DNA of 64,000 nt, from assembly GCA_963781665.1 (NCBI GenBank), contig CAWAGA010000002.1, positions 558,001 through 622,000 of the forward strand, written 5' to 3'. This DNA comes from JAJYIW01 sp963781665. GTDB taxonomy: Bacteria > Chloroflexota > Anaerolineae > Anaerolineales > Anaerolineaceae. Shown here piece after piece: positions 35,028 through 44,687 of the stretch (position 1 is its first letter; every line of letters begins with the position of its first letter). The position numbers and the translations under genes are program-made. The notes below the pieces were generated by a model. That model was not told where the DNA came from. It did no database searches and worked only from the letters and a program-made list of their open reading frames with translations.

Positions 35028-35263
35028 ATATTTATGTGATTCGGTGCCAGAGGTGATAAATCCGGTGAATTTGCTTTTGAATCCTCCATCTCTGTCGATA
35101 GTAAAGGGATGGTGTACGTGTTCGGCAACCACAACATCATCTTCGACCCATTGGGGTTGTTGATTGGCACCTTCGACCTGCAGAGCCCCAAATACGGGCC
35201 GACCTTCGATCGGGATGATACCCTGATCTTTTCTACCGGAACCGAAATCATCACGATAAACTA
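35028..35263 (+). pseudogene. 3' remnant of an NHL/YVTN-type beta-propeller gene
   Basis: Plus-strand translation ending at the TAG at 35261 reads GEFAFESSISVDSKGMVYV, then FGNHNIIFDPLGLLIGTFDL, then YGPTFDRDDTLIF. This is typical of an NHL/WD-like blade. A preceding blade strand GDIYVI at about 35028 is in another frame and then stops. No start codon or upstream blades remain. The rest of the 34985-35360 gap shows nothing else. Confidence 0.5.
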
Positions 35264-35360
35264 GCCAATCATCACTTTAGCAAATCGATACCTGGTCTAT
35301 AATTGGGGGAGGGAAAAATACTGCCAGAATTCCTATTTTTAAGCTACAGGTAAGGTGAAA

Positions 35361-35795
35361 ATGAAGCGAGCCATCACGTGCGTTCTCATTCTGCTTGGGG
35401 GAGTTGTCATCCTCTTTCTTATTATCCAGTTAGTCCCGATTTCTACCACCAACCCGCCGGTCGTGACCCAGGTCCAATGGGATTCAACCCAGACCCAGGC
35501 GCTCTTTGCCCGGGCATGCGCCGACTGCCATTCCTATGAAACAGTCTGGCCCTGGTATTCCCACGTTGCTCCAGCCTCCTGGCTGGTTGCCTTCGACGTC
35601 GCCAGGGGGAGGCGATCATGGAATATATCCGATCCCAGCTCAGGCCGGGAGACTCGCTCCGGTACAGAATTAGCCCGGGTCATCCAAAAAGGCAGTATGC
35701 CTCCCTTGCAATACCTGATCCTTCACCCCAATGCCAATTTAACCAGCGCCGAAAAACAAGCATTGATCAACGGCCTGGAGGCGACTTTCCCATAA
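35361..35795 (+). CDS. Membrane-anchored haem-binding domain protein
   Basis: 144 residues from the ATG at 35361. A basic start is followed by a membrane anchor (about 7-26). The soluble domain has the c-type haem motif CADCHSYETVWPWYSHVAPASWL near residue 55 and the axial Met in KGSMPPLQYLILHP, as in the haem-binding domain family of about 130-residue proteins. It faces outside the cytoplasm and may carry electrons or sense redox. No cytochrome biogenesis genes are nearby. Confidence 0.85.
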   Translation: MKRAITCVLILLGGVVILFLIIQLVPISTTNPPVVTQVQWDSTQTQALFARACADCHSYETVWPWYSHVAPASWLVAFDVARGRRSWNISDPSSGRETRSGTELARVIQKGSMPPLQYLILHPNANLTSAEKQALINGLEATFP

Positions 35796-35886
35796 GTTAG
35801 CCATTAAAATAAACAGGCCATCCCAGGGTTCAATTCAATAAAGCTCAATTTCATGCTCATAAAGAAAAATGTTACCAGGAGTGCTC

Positions 35887-36449
35887 ATGACGAATTCATC
35901 AACCAACCTCGCTTCAGCTTTTACTGAAGTCAGCGCCAGCTCGGCCGGGGGCGCGCCGTTTCTGATCGCTTACGGGGCTACTTTCTTGATTACTGCCGTG
36001 CTCTCTTTTCTACTTCCCAGGCAAACGGTGGCGATCATCGCCATGTTTCAGGGGGCGGTGGCTTTGCCGGCAGCCTTCTGGCTTGAAAAGAGGATGGGAT
36101 CACAGAGAATGTCGCCCAATAATCCACTTAAACCTCTCTCCGCCCAAATGGCCATGTCTCAGGCGCTTGGCCTGCCGCTTTAATCCTGGTATACAGTCTA
36201 AACCCAAACGGCATTCCTTTAGCCCTGGCATCACTGGGTGGGGTTCATTTCCTGCCTTATGCCTGGCTCCATCGCACAAGGATATACGCGATATTCGCAT
36301 TCGCAGTTGCCATTGGCGCTTTTGCCATCCAGATCGCGCTTGGTAAATTGGCCTTTTCTTACCTCCTGCTCTATGTCGTGGCAGCTTATTGGATAACTGC
36401 TCCCCTGGTCTACCGCAATGCGATCCGATTGGTGAAAACGGCCGCATGA
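35887..36449 (+). pseudogene. DUF7010-like membrane protein, frameshifted
   Basis: CCAGGAG precedes the ATG at 35887. The first frame gives about 98 residues with two membrane segments and EKRMGSQRMSPNNPLKPL, then AMSQALGLP, and stops at 36180. The frame one base back continues seamlessly ALILVYSLNPNGIPLALASL, GGVHFLPYAWLHRTRIYAIF, and two further helices to the TGA at 36449. One base is missing near 36176 (CTGCCGCTTTA, where CTGCCGGCTTTA would restore it). The joined product, about 187 residues, matches what I recall of the DUF7010 family. It could be a real mutation or a consensus error. Confidence 0.65.
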
Positions 36450-36519
36450 CCAGCGGAAAAGTTGTACGAGTGTAACAGTTGTCGGGAAAAACAACTCAGC
36501 TTTGCTCGTAAATTAATAC

Positions 36520-36548
36520 TTGACATACTATATAACATACAGTATGAT
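36520..36548 (+). promoter_or_regulatory. Promoter of the padR-HAAS operon with overlapping operator
   Basis: TTGACA (36520-36525) and TATGAT (36543-36548) are separated by exactly 17 bp, near consensus. An imperfect 21-bp palindrome with arms ATACT and AGTAT (36525-36545) overlaps both boxes, a plausible PadR autoregulatory operator. Confidence 0.85.
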
Positions 36549-36565
36549 GTTTCGTATGGTGATGT

Positions 36566-36901
36566 ATGTCAACTACCAATGGCTTGCTTGAGAATACCAT
36601 TCTCGAATTGCGGCGAGGCTCACTTGTCCTGGCGGTGCTCACCCAACTAGATGAAGAGCAGTACGGCTATTCGCTGATCAACCGCCTGTCTGACAAAGGG
36701 CTCGACATCGACCAGGGCACGCTCTACCCGCTCCTGCGCCGTCTGGAATCGCAAGGTCTGCTCGAGTCCAACTGGCGAGTAGAAAACGACCGCCCCCGCC
36801 GTTATTACGTCATCAGCCCTTCTGGCAAAGAGATACTGCCAGCAATAAAGTCCGAGTGGAATGGCCTGGTAGCCATCATGAATACGATGTTCACCAAATA
36901 A
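36566..36901 (+). CDS. PadR family transcriptional regulator
   Basis: 111 residues with the PadR winged helix: RRGSLVLAVLTQLDEEQYGYSLINRL, then DIDQGTLYPLLRRLESQGLL, and RRYYVISPSGKEIL for the wing. The short C-terminal helix is typical of PadR subfamily 2, which dimerises and represses its own operon. The HAAS gene starts 11 bp downstream, the standard partner arrangement. Confidence 0.93.
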   Translation: MSTTNGLLENTILELRRGSLVLAVLTQLDEEQYGYSLINRLSDKGLDIDQGTLYPLLRRLESQGLLESNWRVENDRPRRYYVISPSGKEILPAIKSEWNGLVAIMNTMFTK

Positions 36902-36912
36902 ATGGAGAGAAA

Positions 36913-37952
36913 ATGGAATTAATTGACCGCTATATCAAAGAAATTGGGAAGCACCTGCCCCAGAAAAACCGGGCGGATATCGAATTTGAGATCCACTCGA
37001 CCCTGGAGGATATGCTTGACGACCGCAGCCAGAAAGCCGGCCGTCCGGTCGATGAAGCCATGACGGTTGATATGTTAAAGGGTACGGCCGGCCTGAGAAA
37101 GTTGCTGCCACCTATGCACCCGAGCGCTACGTGATCGGGCCAAAGATGTATCCGTATTTCATGCTGATCCTCAAGATCGTCCTGACGGTATTGACCGTCT
37201 TGATGTTTATCAACCTGGGAATCTCCATCTTCGAAGGTGTCAATTCGGCTGCAGACTTTGGAACCGTACTCGCTCAAAACATGCAAGAATACCTCAGTTC
37301 CATCCTCTCCGCATTTGGCAGCATTGTACTGGTTTTTGTTATCCTCGAGCGCTTCATGCCAGATGCCCGCATCCTGTCGATGGATGATGAGAACAAGAAG
37401 AAAGATTGGGATCCGCTTTCGTTGATGAAAGAACCCGACCGTGACGAGGTAAAGACGTGGGACCCGATCCTGGCGATCTTTTTCGCCCTGGCCTGCCTGG
37501 TGGTGTTTAATTTCTTTCCGCAGATTATTGCCGTCACCGTACGCCTTAACCCCAGTTCAACTCCGGTTGTCGCCTCGGTCCTCTCAGATGCCTTTTACAC
37601 TTACCTGCCCTGGCTTAGTTTAGTGTGGTGCCTGGATATCATCCTGAATACCATCTTGCTGCGGATGGGACATTGGAGCATCATTACCCGCAGCCTGGCA
37701 ATCTGTATCAAAGCCGGTGGACTGGGAATTGCGGTTGCCATGGTGTTGGGGCCATCCCTGGTAGCCTTGAATATCCCCTCCTTTGCCCCCATCACCCTGA
37801 ACTCCAGCGCTGTCAGCCTGTCGGCGCTTCTCGATCCATTTGTCCGCCTGGCGCTGGTCATTGCCATCATCACCTCGGCAGTCGATATCGCTAAGGGCCT
37901 TTACAAGCTGATTACCAGGTACCTGTTGAACCAGCCTCTTCCAGCCAGATAA
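36913..37952 (+). CDS. HAAS-domain membrane protein, coding in two frames
   Basis: GGAGAG precedes the ATG at 36913. The N-terminal HAAS helices (MELIDRYIKEIGKHLPQ, EIHSTLEDMLDDRSQ) run to about residue 56. Then the frame becomes meaningless (KGTAGLRKLLPP) and stops at 37134. Stepping back one base at 37077-37083 gives LKGYGRPEKVAATYAPERY, the expected family continuation, followed by an integral membrane domain with about six helices to 37952. The 0-frame reads TTA AAG GGT, so the heptamer A AAG GGT fits the X XXY YYZ slippery pattern. It is either a one-base deletion or programmed -1 frameshifting; I record it as one gene. HAAS proteins are controlled by their PadR partner; their function is poorly known. 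Confidence 0.75.
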
Positions 37953-37953
37953 G

Positions 37954-37996
37954 AAGAAAACCCCGTTTATCGTAAGAGGATAAACGGGGTTTTCTT
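37954..37996 (+). terminator. Rho-independent terminator
   Basis: A long stem of AAGAAAACCCCGTTTATC with GATAAACGGGGTTTTCTT around loop GTAAGAG. It ends the padR operon and, read from the other strand, could also serve the metallophosphatase gene. Confidence 0.9.
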
Positions 37997-38028
37997 GGTT
38001 TACCCCTAAGAACGCAACCTGCCTACCC

Positions 38029-40903
38029 TTATGGGGTCAGATTGACCACCAGTTGAGCCGTATTCAATCCCGATTCTTTAGAAGCGAAACTTATCTGGGT
38101 TGTCCCTGGCGTGGTTATCCCAAAGCTGTAGGTCCCTTCAGCGGTTATATAAGCGCTCACGTCGATCGTAACCCAGCTGCCGGCTGTAAATGCCCCGGAT
38201 GATCCGAGAACGGTCCCCAACGAAGGTGCATTGGCGTAGGTAATCGTACTCTCTCCCCAGGTATTGTCGCTCACTGCCAGCACCCCGATCCCGGCGCTGC
38301 CTGAGGTGTTTGCGTATACCCTCAAATATGCACTTTGGACCGTGTACCCGGCCAGCCCCTGGACGATAAATCGCAGGTAGCCGTTCATAATGGTTGTAGA
38401 ATTACTTACCCGCCAGGCGGTCGAGGGCCCGTAGTTTGTGCCCGGGTTGGCTGAATTGACGTATGTATCTGCCTGCGTATTGAAGGCCAGAGTGGATGCC
38501 TGGGCCGCGGTTGTTAACGTAACCGGAGATGATTGAGTTCGAATGATTTCCGGCCGCATCATACGCATCCACCGTATAGCTGTAAGTCGTGCTGGCCTGT
38601 ACGCCTGTGTCCGAATAGGTTAATGTGGAACTTGAGACGGTGGTCAGTAAATTCCCGTCACGGTAAATGGAATAACCGGTCACAGCAATGTTATCGCTGG
38701 AGGCATTCCAGGCCAGGTCTACCAGCGAAGGACTAGAGGAATTAGCCGTGAGGCCAGAAGGTGTGCTCGGCGCCTGGGTGTCTGGAATATCGGGATAAAC
38801 CACCAGGAGACTGCTGTTTGCTCCTGATTCTTTTGAAGCAAAGCTGATTTGGGTCGTCCCGGGGGTCGTGATCCCAAAGCTGTAAATTCCCTCACCGGTA
38901 ATATACGCGGTCACATCGATTGTCACCCAACTGCCCGCTGTGAACGGTCCCGATGAGCCAAGTACCGAACCCATGGGGGGTGCATTGGCATAAGTGATCG
39001 TACCCTCTCCCCAGCTGTTATCACTCACAGCCCACGCACTGGTTCCAGCGCTGCCACTGGAAGTCGCATAAGCCATCAGGTATGCGTGCTGGATGGCATA
39101 ACCTGCCAACCCCTGTACAGTGAATCTCAGGTAACCGTTGACGATGGTTGACGAATTGACCCGCCAGGCGGTCGCCGAGCCGTAGTTAGCGGTGGGGCTG
39201 GCGGCATTGACATATGTATCCGCCTGCACGTTGAACGTCAGGCTGGATGGCATTTCTGGTGTGGTCACCCCAGCCGGGGACGATTGGGCCGAAGTAATTC
39301 CAGCGGCATCAAAAGCTTCCACCGTGTAGCTGTAGCTGGATGAGGGCAGCGCTGAATTATCAACATAGCTGAGATTGGTACCGGGCACCGTCGCCAGGCT
39401 GGTTCCATCCCTGAAAACAGTATACCCGGCGACTCCACTATTATCGGTTGAAGCCTGCCAGGCCAGGCTTACCTGGGTGGCTGAGGATGCATTTGCAGTC
39501 AGGTTTGCCGGCACGCTTGGAGCCTGGGAATCCGTTCCCGATTTGGTGCAGGGAATCGTTCCCGAATCAAGGATCACATTGCTGCTGTTGATGTAGCTGA
39601 ATTCAGCGCCGCTGCTGTTGAGCACCAATCTGAGCGCTCCAAAAGCTTGAGGGTTCAGATCATCCGAAAAAGCGACCCGGGGATCTGGACCGGCGATTGT
39701 TTGCAGTCCATGCCCAGCGCCTCCCGCCACAAATTCTGTAATTCCAGTCGGGCTTGGATTCCCATTTCCATCCATTGGCGTCCAGCGCTGGTAATCGTGG
39801 TCGTGGCCGTTCAGCACAATCGAGACCCCATACTGGGCCATTAATGACCAGATCGCTGCCATGGTCGTGGTTGGTCCTTCTGGCCCGATATTATAAAGTG
39901 GGTGGTGGTAGAAAACAATCGTGCAGGTCTGGGCGTTGGTCGTCAGGTCTTGCTTCAACCATTTATATTGGGCCGAGGTTGGATCGACGGCAATCCTGGA
40001 AGTGTTTGAATTCAAACTGACAAAATGCCATCCCCCGGCGTTAAAACTATAATAATTTGGCACATTATTCCAATAGTCAAAGTATCCCGCGGCAGACGAA
40101 CCGGTATATTCATGGTTGCCGATGGTCGGATCGGTGATGCCGAGGAAAGCGCTAAAATTGGATCCACTGTTCCCGTACCAATTGTAGAATTCGGCTGGAC
40201 TCCCTTTTTCATACACGTCTCCCAGGTAGAGAAAAAGATTGGGATTGATCCGGGAGATTAAATTGGCGACATTGACCGAGCTGGATTCACCACTGGCGCC
40301 GTCTCCACTGGCCGCAACGATAAATGGCGCGCCATTTTGAGGTGTGGTTCCGGTCGCAGGTGTAAATGTGTTTTGGTTGACCGGTGGCTTTTTAATTCCA
40401 TTATTGAAGGTTAACGTCAGGCTTGGAATTTGGACGGTTGTGTATCCATCCCGCATCAACGCCTGCACTGTTATTGTATAGACTCCATCCTTCCATTTCG
40501 TCGTTGGCAAGTTAAATGAGTATGGGCTCTGGTAGTCCGTCAGCAGGTAAGCATTATTGAGCTGAAGGATAACTCTCTGCACCCCGGGTGAAGTCCCGGT
40601 GGTACTGATCGAAATATTGACCAACGGGCCACCTGAGACAGCTGAGTTATTGGCTGGTGTGGTGAAACACAGCGTAACCGAATAAGTCCCCGCGCTCGGT
40701 GTGCTGGTCGCGCAAACACTCGCCGGAGTTGAGGTAGCTGTCGGTGAAGAAATCGCCGTGGGTGTAACAATAGCAGTAGGTGTAGGAGTATTTGTTGGCT
40801 TTGATGTCGATCTTGCGGCGGACACCAATTGGGGCGGCATGGTCAGAAAAAACCCCAGAGTGATAATTATAGGAAGGCTCAATATGGTATTTCTAAATTT
40901 CAT
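38029..40903 (-). pseudogene. Secreted metallophosphatase with Fn3 and DNRLRE repeats, frameshifted near its end
   Basis: GAGAGG precedes the ATG at 40903. Layout: signal peptide, Thr/Pro linker, an Ig-like domain (about 70-180), a calcineurin-like phosphoesterase (about 195-450) with GDGASGESS, LGDVYEKG, TIGNHEY, VFYHHPLYN and LNGHDHDYQR metal motifs, Fn3 (about 460-550), DNRLRE beta domain (about 555-715), second Fn3 (about 720-810), and second DNRLRE. The frame shifts by one base near 38530, where YDAAGNHSNS must continue with SPVTLTTAAQASTLAF to reach the last DNRLRE domain and the stop at 38029. The enzyme probably dephosphorylates extracellular phosphoesters. The two DNRLRE copies are closely similar (GITTPGTTQISFASKESG in both). 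Confidence 0.75.
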
Positions 40904-41194
40904 CATAACCTCTCGACGCATTGAATAAATCAGGCAACCGTCAGGATGCTGGTTTTTCAAGCACCAGATAGAGAAATCTGAATAAGACTTATCATCTCCC
41001 CCCCTTGAGGGCCTTCTTGTTAGATATCCCAGGCCATCCAGGGTAAAAAACGATGGGTGTGGAAATTTTTTAACTTCAGGATGCAAATAATAATATAACC
41101 AATATGACCTTATTTGTCAATCACCGTTTTTGATTTTTTTCTTGCCCTTTTTCCGTTTAGAGTTCGATTTTTTATCGTGCAAACAATTGAATGG

Positions 41195-42982
41195 TCATTT
41201 TGGTCTTTCCAGGTCTAATTCCAGCCCCACCACTGCCCGGATGCGGCGGATCCCCTTTCCGACCGCTTCCTGCTTGAGAATCCTGAACCGTCCAAGCTCG
41301 CCGGTGCGTTCGACGTGCGGTCCGCCGCAGACCTCTTTCGAGAAATCGCCGATCGAATACACTTTTACCTGGTCGCCGTACTTTTCACCGAAGAAGGCTA
41401 ACGCACCAGCCTGCCTGGCTGCTTCCAACGTAACTGTCTCTACCGTTACGGGTAAGTCTTCGCGGATCTGTTGGTTCACCAGGTCTGCAACCTGCGCCAA
41501 CTGCTCGTCGGTCAAGCGTTGATCGTGCGAAAAATCAAACCGCAGGCGTTCCACGGTGATATTCGAGCCCATCTGACGGACGTGGTCACCCAACACCTGG
41601 CGCAGGGCTGCCTGCAGGAGATGTGAGGCGGTGTGCAAGCGGGTCGTTTCTACTGCATGGTCCGCCAGGCCTCCCTTAAAGCGTTCGGTCTGTCGCCGCG
41701 AATCTTCCTTGTGCTGCTCGTACTGCACCATAAATCCCTCTTCATCGATTGCAAGGCCAGTTTCAGCCGCGATTTCGCGGGTCAGCTCCAAAGGGAAGCC
41801 ATATGTTTCGAACAGGTTAAAAGCTTCGTCCCCGCTCACCTGGCGGTGGTTTTTCTGGCGGGTGGTCTGAATCACTTTTTGAGCCTGTCCAAGACCGCGT
41901 TCCAGTGTCCCCTTGAATTTTTGTTCCTCGTCTGCCAGCGCGCCAGCAATCACCTGGCGCTGGCCGCCCAGGTTGGGGTAAACGTCCTGCAGCAGGTCTA
42001 CGACCAGGTCTGACAGATGAGCGCAAAAATCACCCTGGATTCCCAGCTCGCGCCCGGTGCGAACGGCTCGGCGCACCAGGCGGCGGGTGACATACCCAGC
42101 TTCCACGTTGGTCGGGCGGGCGCCATCGCTGATGGCCAGGGTCGCCGCCCGGATGTGGTCGACAATGATGCGGAAGGGTCGCGGATTCTCAGCATAACTG
42201 CGTCCGGACTTATGCTCCAGTTCTGATATCAAGGGGAAGACAGTCTCAACCTTGAAGATATCATCCCATCCCTGCAGGCAGGCGATCGTCCGCTCGACCC
42301 CCATCCCGGTATCAACATTCCGTTGGTGGAGCAGCACATAACGACCGTCCGGTCGTTTATCGTATTCCATGAAAACGTTATTCCAGATTTCAAACCACTT
42401 GCCGCAAGGACAGCCTGGGCGGCAGCCGGGATGGTCTGGCCTCCCGGTATCGTAGAAGATCTCCGAATCCGGCCCGCAAGGGCCGGAGGCTCCCGCCGGG
42501 CCCCACCAGTTATCCGTCTTCGGCAGGTAAAAGATCCGCTCCGCTGGAATGCCCAATTTGCGCCACATACCCGCCGCAACTTCATCCCTGGGCGCGTCGT
42601 TATCGCCGGCAAAGACCGTCACAGCCAGGCGGATTGGATCGATCTCCAGCTCTCGAGTCAGGAATTCATAGCTCCAGGCCAGCGATTCATCCTTGAAATA
42701 ATCACCCAATGACCAGTTCCCCAGCATTTCGAAAAGAGTCAGGTGGGTCAGATCACCCACTTCCTCGATATCATTGGTGCGAATGCACTTTTGGTAGTTT
42801 ACCAACCGCTTGCCTTGCGGATGGGGCTCGCCGAGTAAAAATGGCACCAGGGGGTGCATCCCTGCCGTGGTAAACAGAACTGTCGGGTCGTTTTCCGGTA
42901 AAAGCGCGGCCGGCGGGATCTGTACGTGGCCGCGTTCTTTGAAAAAGCGGATATAGCGAAGGCGTAGTTCCTGGGCATTCAT
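41195..42982 (-). CDS. alaS: Alanyl-tRNA synthetase, short form without C-Ala domain
   Basis: 595 residues from the ATG at 42982, which has AAGGAG six bases upstream; the ATG at 42997 overlaps that site. The class II catalytic core has VLFTTAGMHPLVPFLLGE (motif 1/2 region), the FEMLGNWSLGDYFK block, and VDTGMGVERT. The editing domain carries HTASHLLQAAL and EVCGGPHVERTGELG zinc/active residues. The typical enzyme has about 875 residues; the C-terminal C-Ala oligomerisation domain is absent and the protein ends right after editing. Controlled by the upstream T-box. Confidence 0.96.
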   Translation of the reverse strand: MNAQELRLRYIRFFKERGHVQIPPAALLPENDPTVLFTTAGMHPLVPFLLGEPHPQGKRLVNYQKCIRTNDIEEVGDLTHLTLFEMLGNWSLGDYFKDESLAWSYEFLTRELEIDPIRLAVTVFAGDNDAPRDEVAAGMWRKLGIPAERIFYLPKTDNWWGPAGASGPCGPDSEIFYDTGRPDHPGCRPGCPCGKWFEIWNNVFMEYDKRPDGRYVLLHQRNVDTGMGVERTIACLQGWDDIFKVETVFPLISELEHKSGRSYAENPRPFRIIVDHIRAATLAISDGARPTNVEAGYVTRRLVRRAVRTGRELGIQGDFCAHLSDLVVDLLQDVYPNLGGQRQVIAGALADEEQKFKGTLERGLGQAQKVIQTTRQKNHRQVSGDEAFNLFETYGFPLELTREIAAETGLAIDEEGFMVQYEQHKEDSRRQTERFKGGLADHAVETTRLHTASHLLQAALRQVLGDHVRQMGSNITVERLRFDFSHDQRLTDEQLAQVADLVNQQIREDLPVTVETVTLEAARQAGALAFFGEKYGDQVKVYSIGDFSKEVCGGPHVERTGELGRFRILKQEAVGKGIRRIRAVVGLELDLERPK

Positions 42983-43056
42983 GCGATTCTCCTTCATTAA
43001 CCTTTGGGAGTCGAAATTGGTCCATCAACTCTCCACTCCCGATTACACGTTTCTAA

Positions 43057-43325
43057 AATAAAAATCCTCAGCAAACTCTGCTGAGGACGAATGTATCGTG
43101 GTACCACCTCAATTTGCCCACTCCTCTCAGAATGGACCTCATCCACCTGCTGCTTAAATCAGCAGCCAGTTGGGGCGCTGTAACGGGCGTAACCGGCGCA
43201 AGATACTTGGATTTCCCTTGTGCATCTCGAGGGCGGCGAACACAGGCTGTGGGTGCCGGATTTTCACCTAGCTCCGGCTCTCTGGACCTTTTTCCCGTGC
43301 TTGTTCCCTGTCGGTGATGTTGCTT
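43057..43325 (-). promoter_or_regulatory. T-box riboswitch leader of alaS
   Basis: Read on the minus strand, the leader starts after TATAAT at about 43341 and contains the AGAGAG/GGTGAAA stem-I elements. The specifier loop region TTCGCCGCCCTCG has an Ala codon (GCC). Then come the T-box sequence TGAGGTGGTACCACG (43097-43111) and a competing terminator: CCTCAGCA/TGCTGAGG with GAGTT loop and T-rich tail (43057-43087). Uncharged tRNA-Ala should stabilise the antiterminator and raise alaS expression. An open frame overlapping the leader (43068-43400) is a shadow of this structure. Confidence 0.93.
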
Positions 43326-43655
43326 ATCTTTTTGATTATACCTCGAAACCCCCACGGCTTCCTGTAAAAGCCATAAGCATGTAATACTCACAATTGGCAC
43401 AGAGCGTTTTTTTCATAAAGGATACTCCGTTGCGACTGAACATAATCTTGCCACGGAATAAACTTATGGTTCCTGAACGTTCACAATCGCAATCGTGTAA
43501 TAATCTCATGTCGAATACCAGAGTTCAAAAATCTTAGTCATTTCCGAAACTACCCAGTGGTGAAATAAGCAAAGGAAATCCTTATTCATTCTCAATGCTA
43601 AACTTCACAATTTAGATTATTAGTATCTAGTTTCTGCTGGCCTGACCCTGTCTGT
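43326..43655. other. Intergenic stretch with no supported gene
   Basis: This stretch holds the likely -10 box of the alaS leader (TATAAT at about 43338-43343 on the minus strand) and AT-rich sequence up to the end of the GGDEF remnant. I see no coding potential, RNA gene or repeat that I can support. Confidence 0.5.
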
Positions 43656-44117
43656 TCATCCCGCAAGCACTCTGTTCCGACCACTTTCCTTTGCCTTGTA
43701 AAGCATCTCATCCGCGCGTTCGACAAGCTCCTGCTCATCTGCCACCTCGAGTTCCGGGAATGAGGTGACCCCGATGCTGATCGTAATGCGGATCACCTGG
43801 TCCCCGTCTGTTACCGACGTTTCTTCCACCATGCGCCGCAGTCGCTCTCCGACATCTCGGGAATTTGCCTTCGACGCGGCAGGAAGGATGACCAGGAATT
43901 CCTCGCCGCCGTAGCGCATGAGAATATCCCCCTCGCGAAGAGCCGCGCGGGCGGTTTTTGCAACCTGGATGAGGACCCGGTCACCTGCAAGGTGACCGTA
44001 GGTATCATTTACCTTCTTGAAATGATCGATATCGAACATCATCACTCCAAGAGGAGCGGTCGTGCGGACTGCCCGGCTGAACTCTTCGCTGAGCCTCACA
44101 AGACCGAGCCCGATCAT
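43656..44117 (-). pseudogene. N-terminally truncated GGDEF (diguanylate cyclase) domain
   Basis: 153 residues, beginning inside a GGDEF domain. The core APLGVMMFDIDHFKKVNDTYGHLAGD, RYGGEEFLVILP active-site loop and RITISIGVTSFP are intact. The DxLTGLxNRR start of the domain and any sensor domain are missing. The same frame upstream contains stops at about 44118 and 44154, with readable peptide between them (KVVSKASGKDP-like), suggesting 5' decay. The remaining domain could still fold if translated from 44117, but no ribosome-binding site is evident. Confidence 0.65.
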
Positions 44118-44549
44118 CTAGATGGCAAGATCGGAAAACACTTTACGGGTCAAACGAATTCATATTGGATCCTTCCCGGAGGCCTTGGACACGACCTTAT
44201 TCCCATTGGCATTCCGGTTCATCGTTTTTCTCTTTCAGTCCATACCCAAGCAGAGCTCAATTCGGAATCCACGTTAAATAAATATTGCCAACATTTTCAT
44301 CCTAGAGAGATGATGGTTGTGGCAGAACTCGCTTAACTTTAGCATCATTTCCTCCATTTTGCATCATTTTTGGAAAACCATTTCATAAAATCAAACAATG
44401 GAAATGGTTTTCCCAGCCTGGTCAAAATAGAAATAACGGGTTGTGAAAAGAGACCATGGTCCAAGAAATTAATACTTGGCAAGGTCAACCGAACTCGGAG
44501 GTTGTTCAGGTTCACTGGCAGTTTGCTACTTGTAATGCACTGGAAACGT
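44118..44549. other. Intergenic stretch with a perfect 13-bp hairpin, no supported gene
   Basis: The left part is probably decayed upstream sequence of the GGDEF gene. At 44372-44413 a perfect inverted repeat (GGAAAACCATTTC and its complement, 16-base spacer) could form a hairpin. Nothing here has a convincing start or codon pattern. Confidence 0.4.
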
Positions 44550-44653
44550 AAAAAAGGCCCACCTCTCTCTCTTGTCCCCATCTTGCAGCAACCCTACGGG
44601 CCTGAACTGTGAGCAGGCACAGGATGGACGAAGCGACCGGGAAGAGGTGTGGA
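44550..44653 (-). ncRNA. Possible structured RNA or complex terminator
   Basis: On the minus strand an outer helix (CACCTCT with AGAGGTG), an inner helix (GTCCATC with GATGG-GAC), and two local hairpins (CTGTG/CACAG; GGCCC-GTA-GGG) nest within about 100 bases and end in GGGCC followed by six T. It lies downstream of the DUF5995 gene. It matches no RNA family I can name; it may simply be that gene's terminator region. Confidence 0.3.
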
Positions 44654-44687
44654 AAATAGGTTTTGATAAAAAAGAGGCAGCTCGGCG

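Noticed and set aside
36170..36182. Programmed frameshift in the DUF7010 gene
   Set aside because: The sequence CCG CTT TAA offers no slippery heptamer; a one-base deletion explains it better.
43068..43400. Open frame of 110 codons on the minus strand
   Set aside because: It overlaps the alaS T-box leader exactly, has no protein-like composition, and the RNA elements explain the sequence.
44345..44581. 78-codon frame on the minus strand
   Set aside because: Spans the perfect hairpin and the possible RNA; composition is not protein-like and no start signal is visible.
44550..44653. Signal recognition particle RNA
   Set aside because: The CAGGCCCG start looked similar, but the required GGAA-type loop and AGCAG bulge are absent on either strand.
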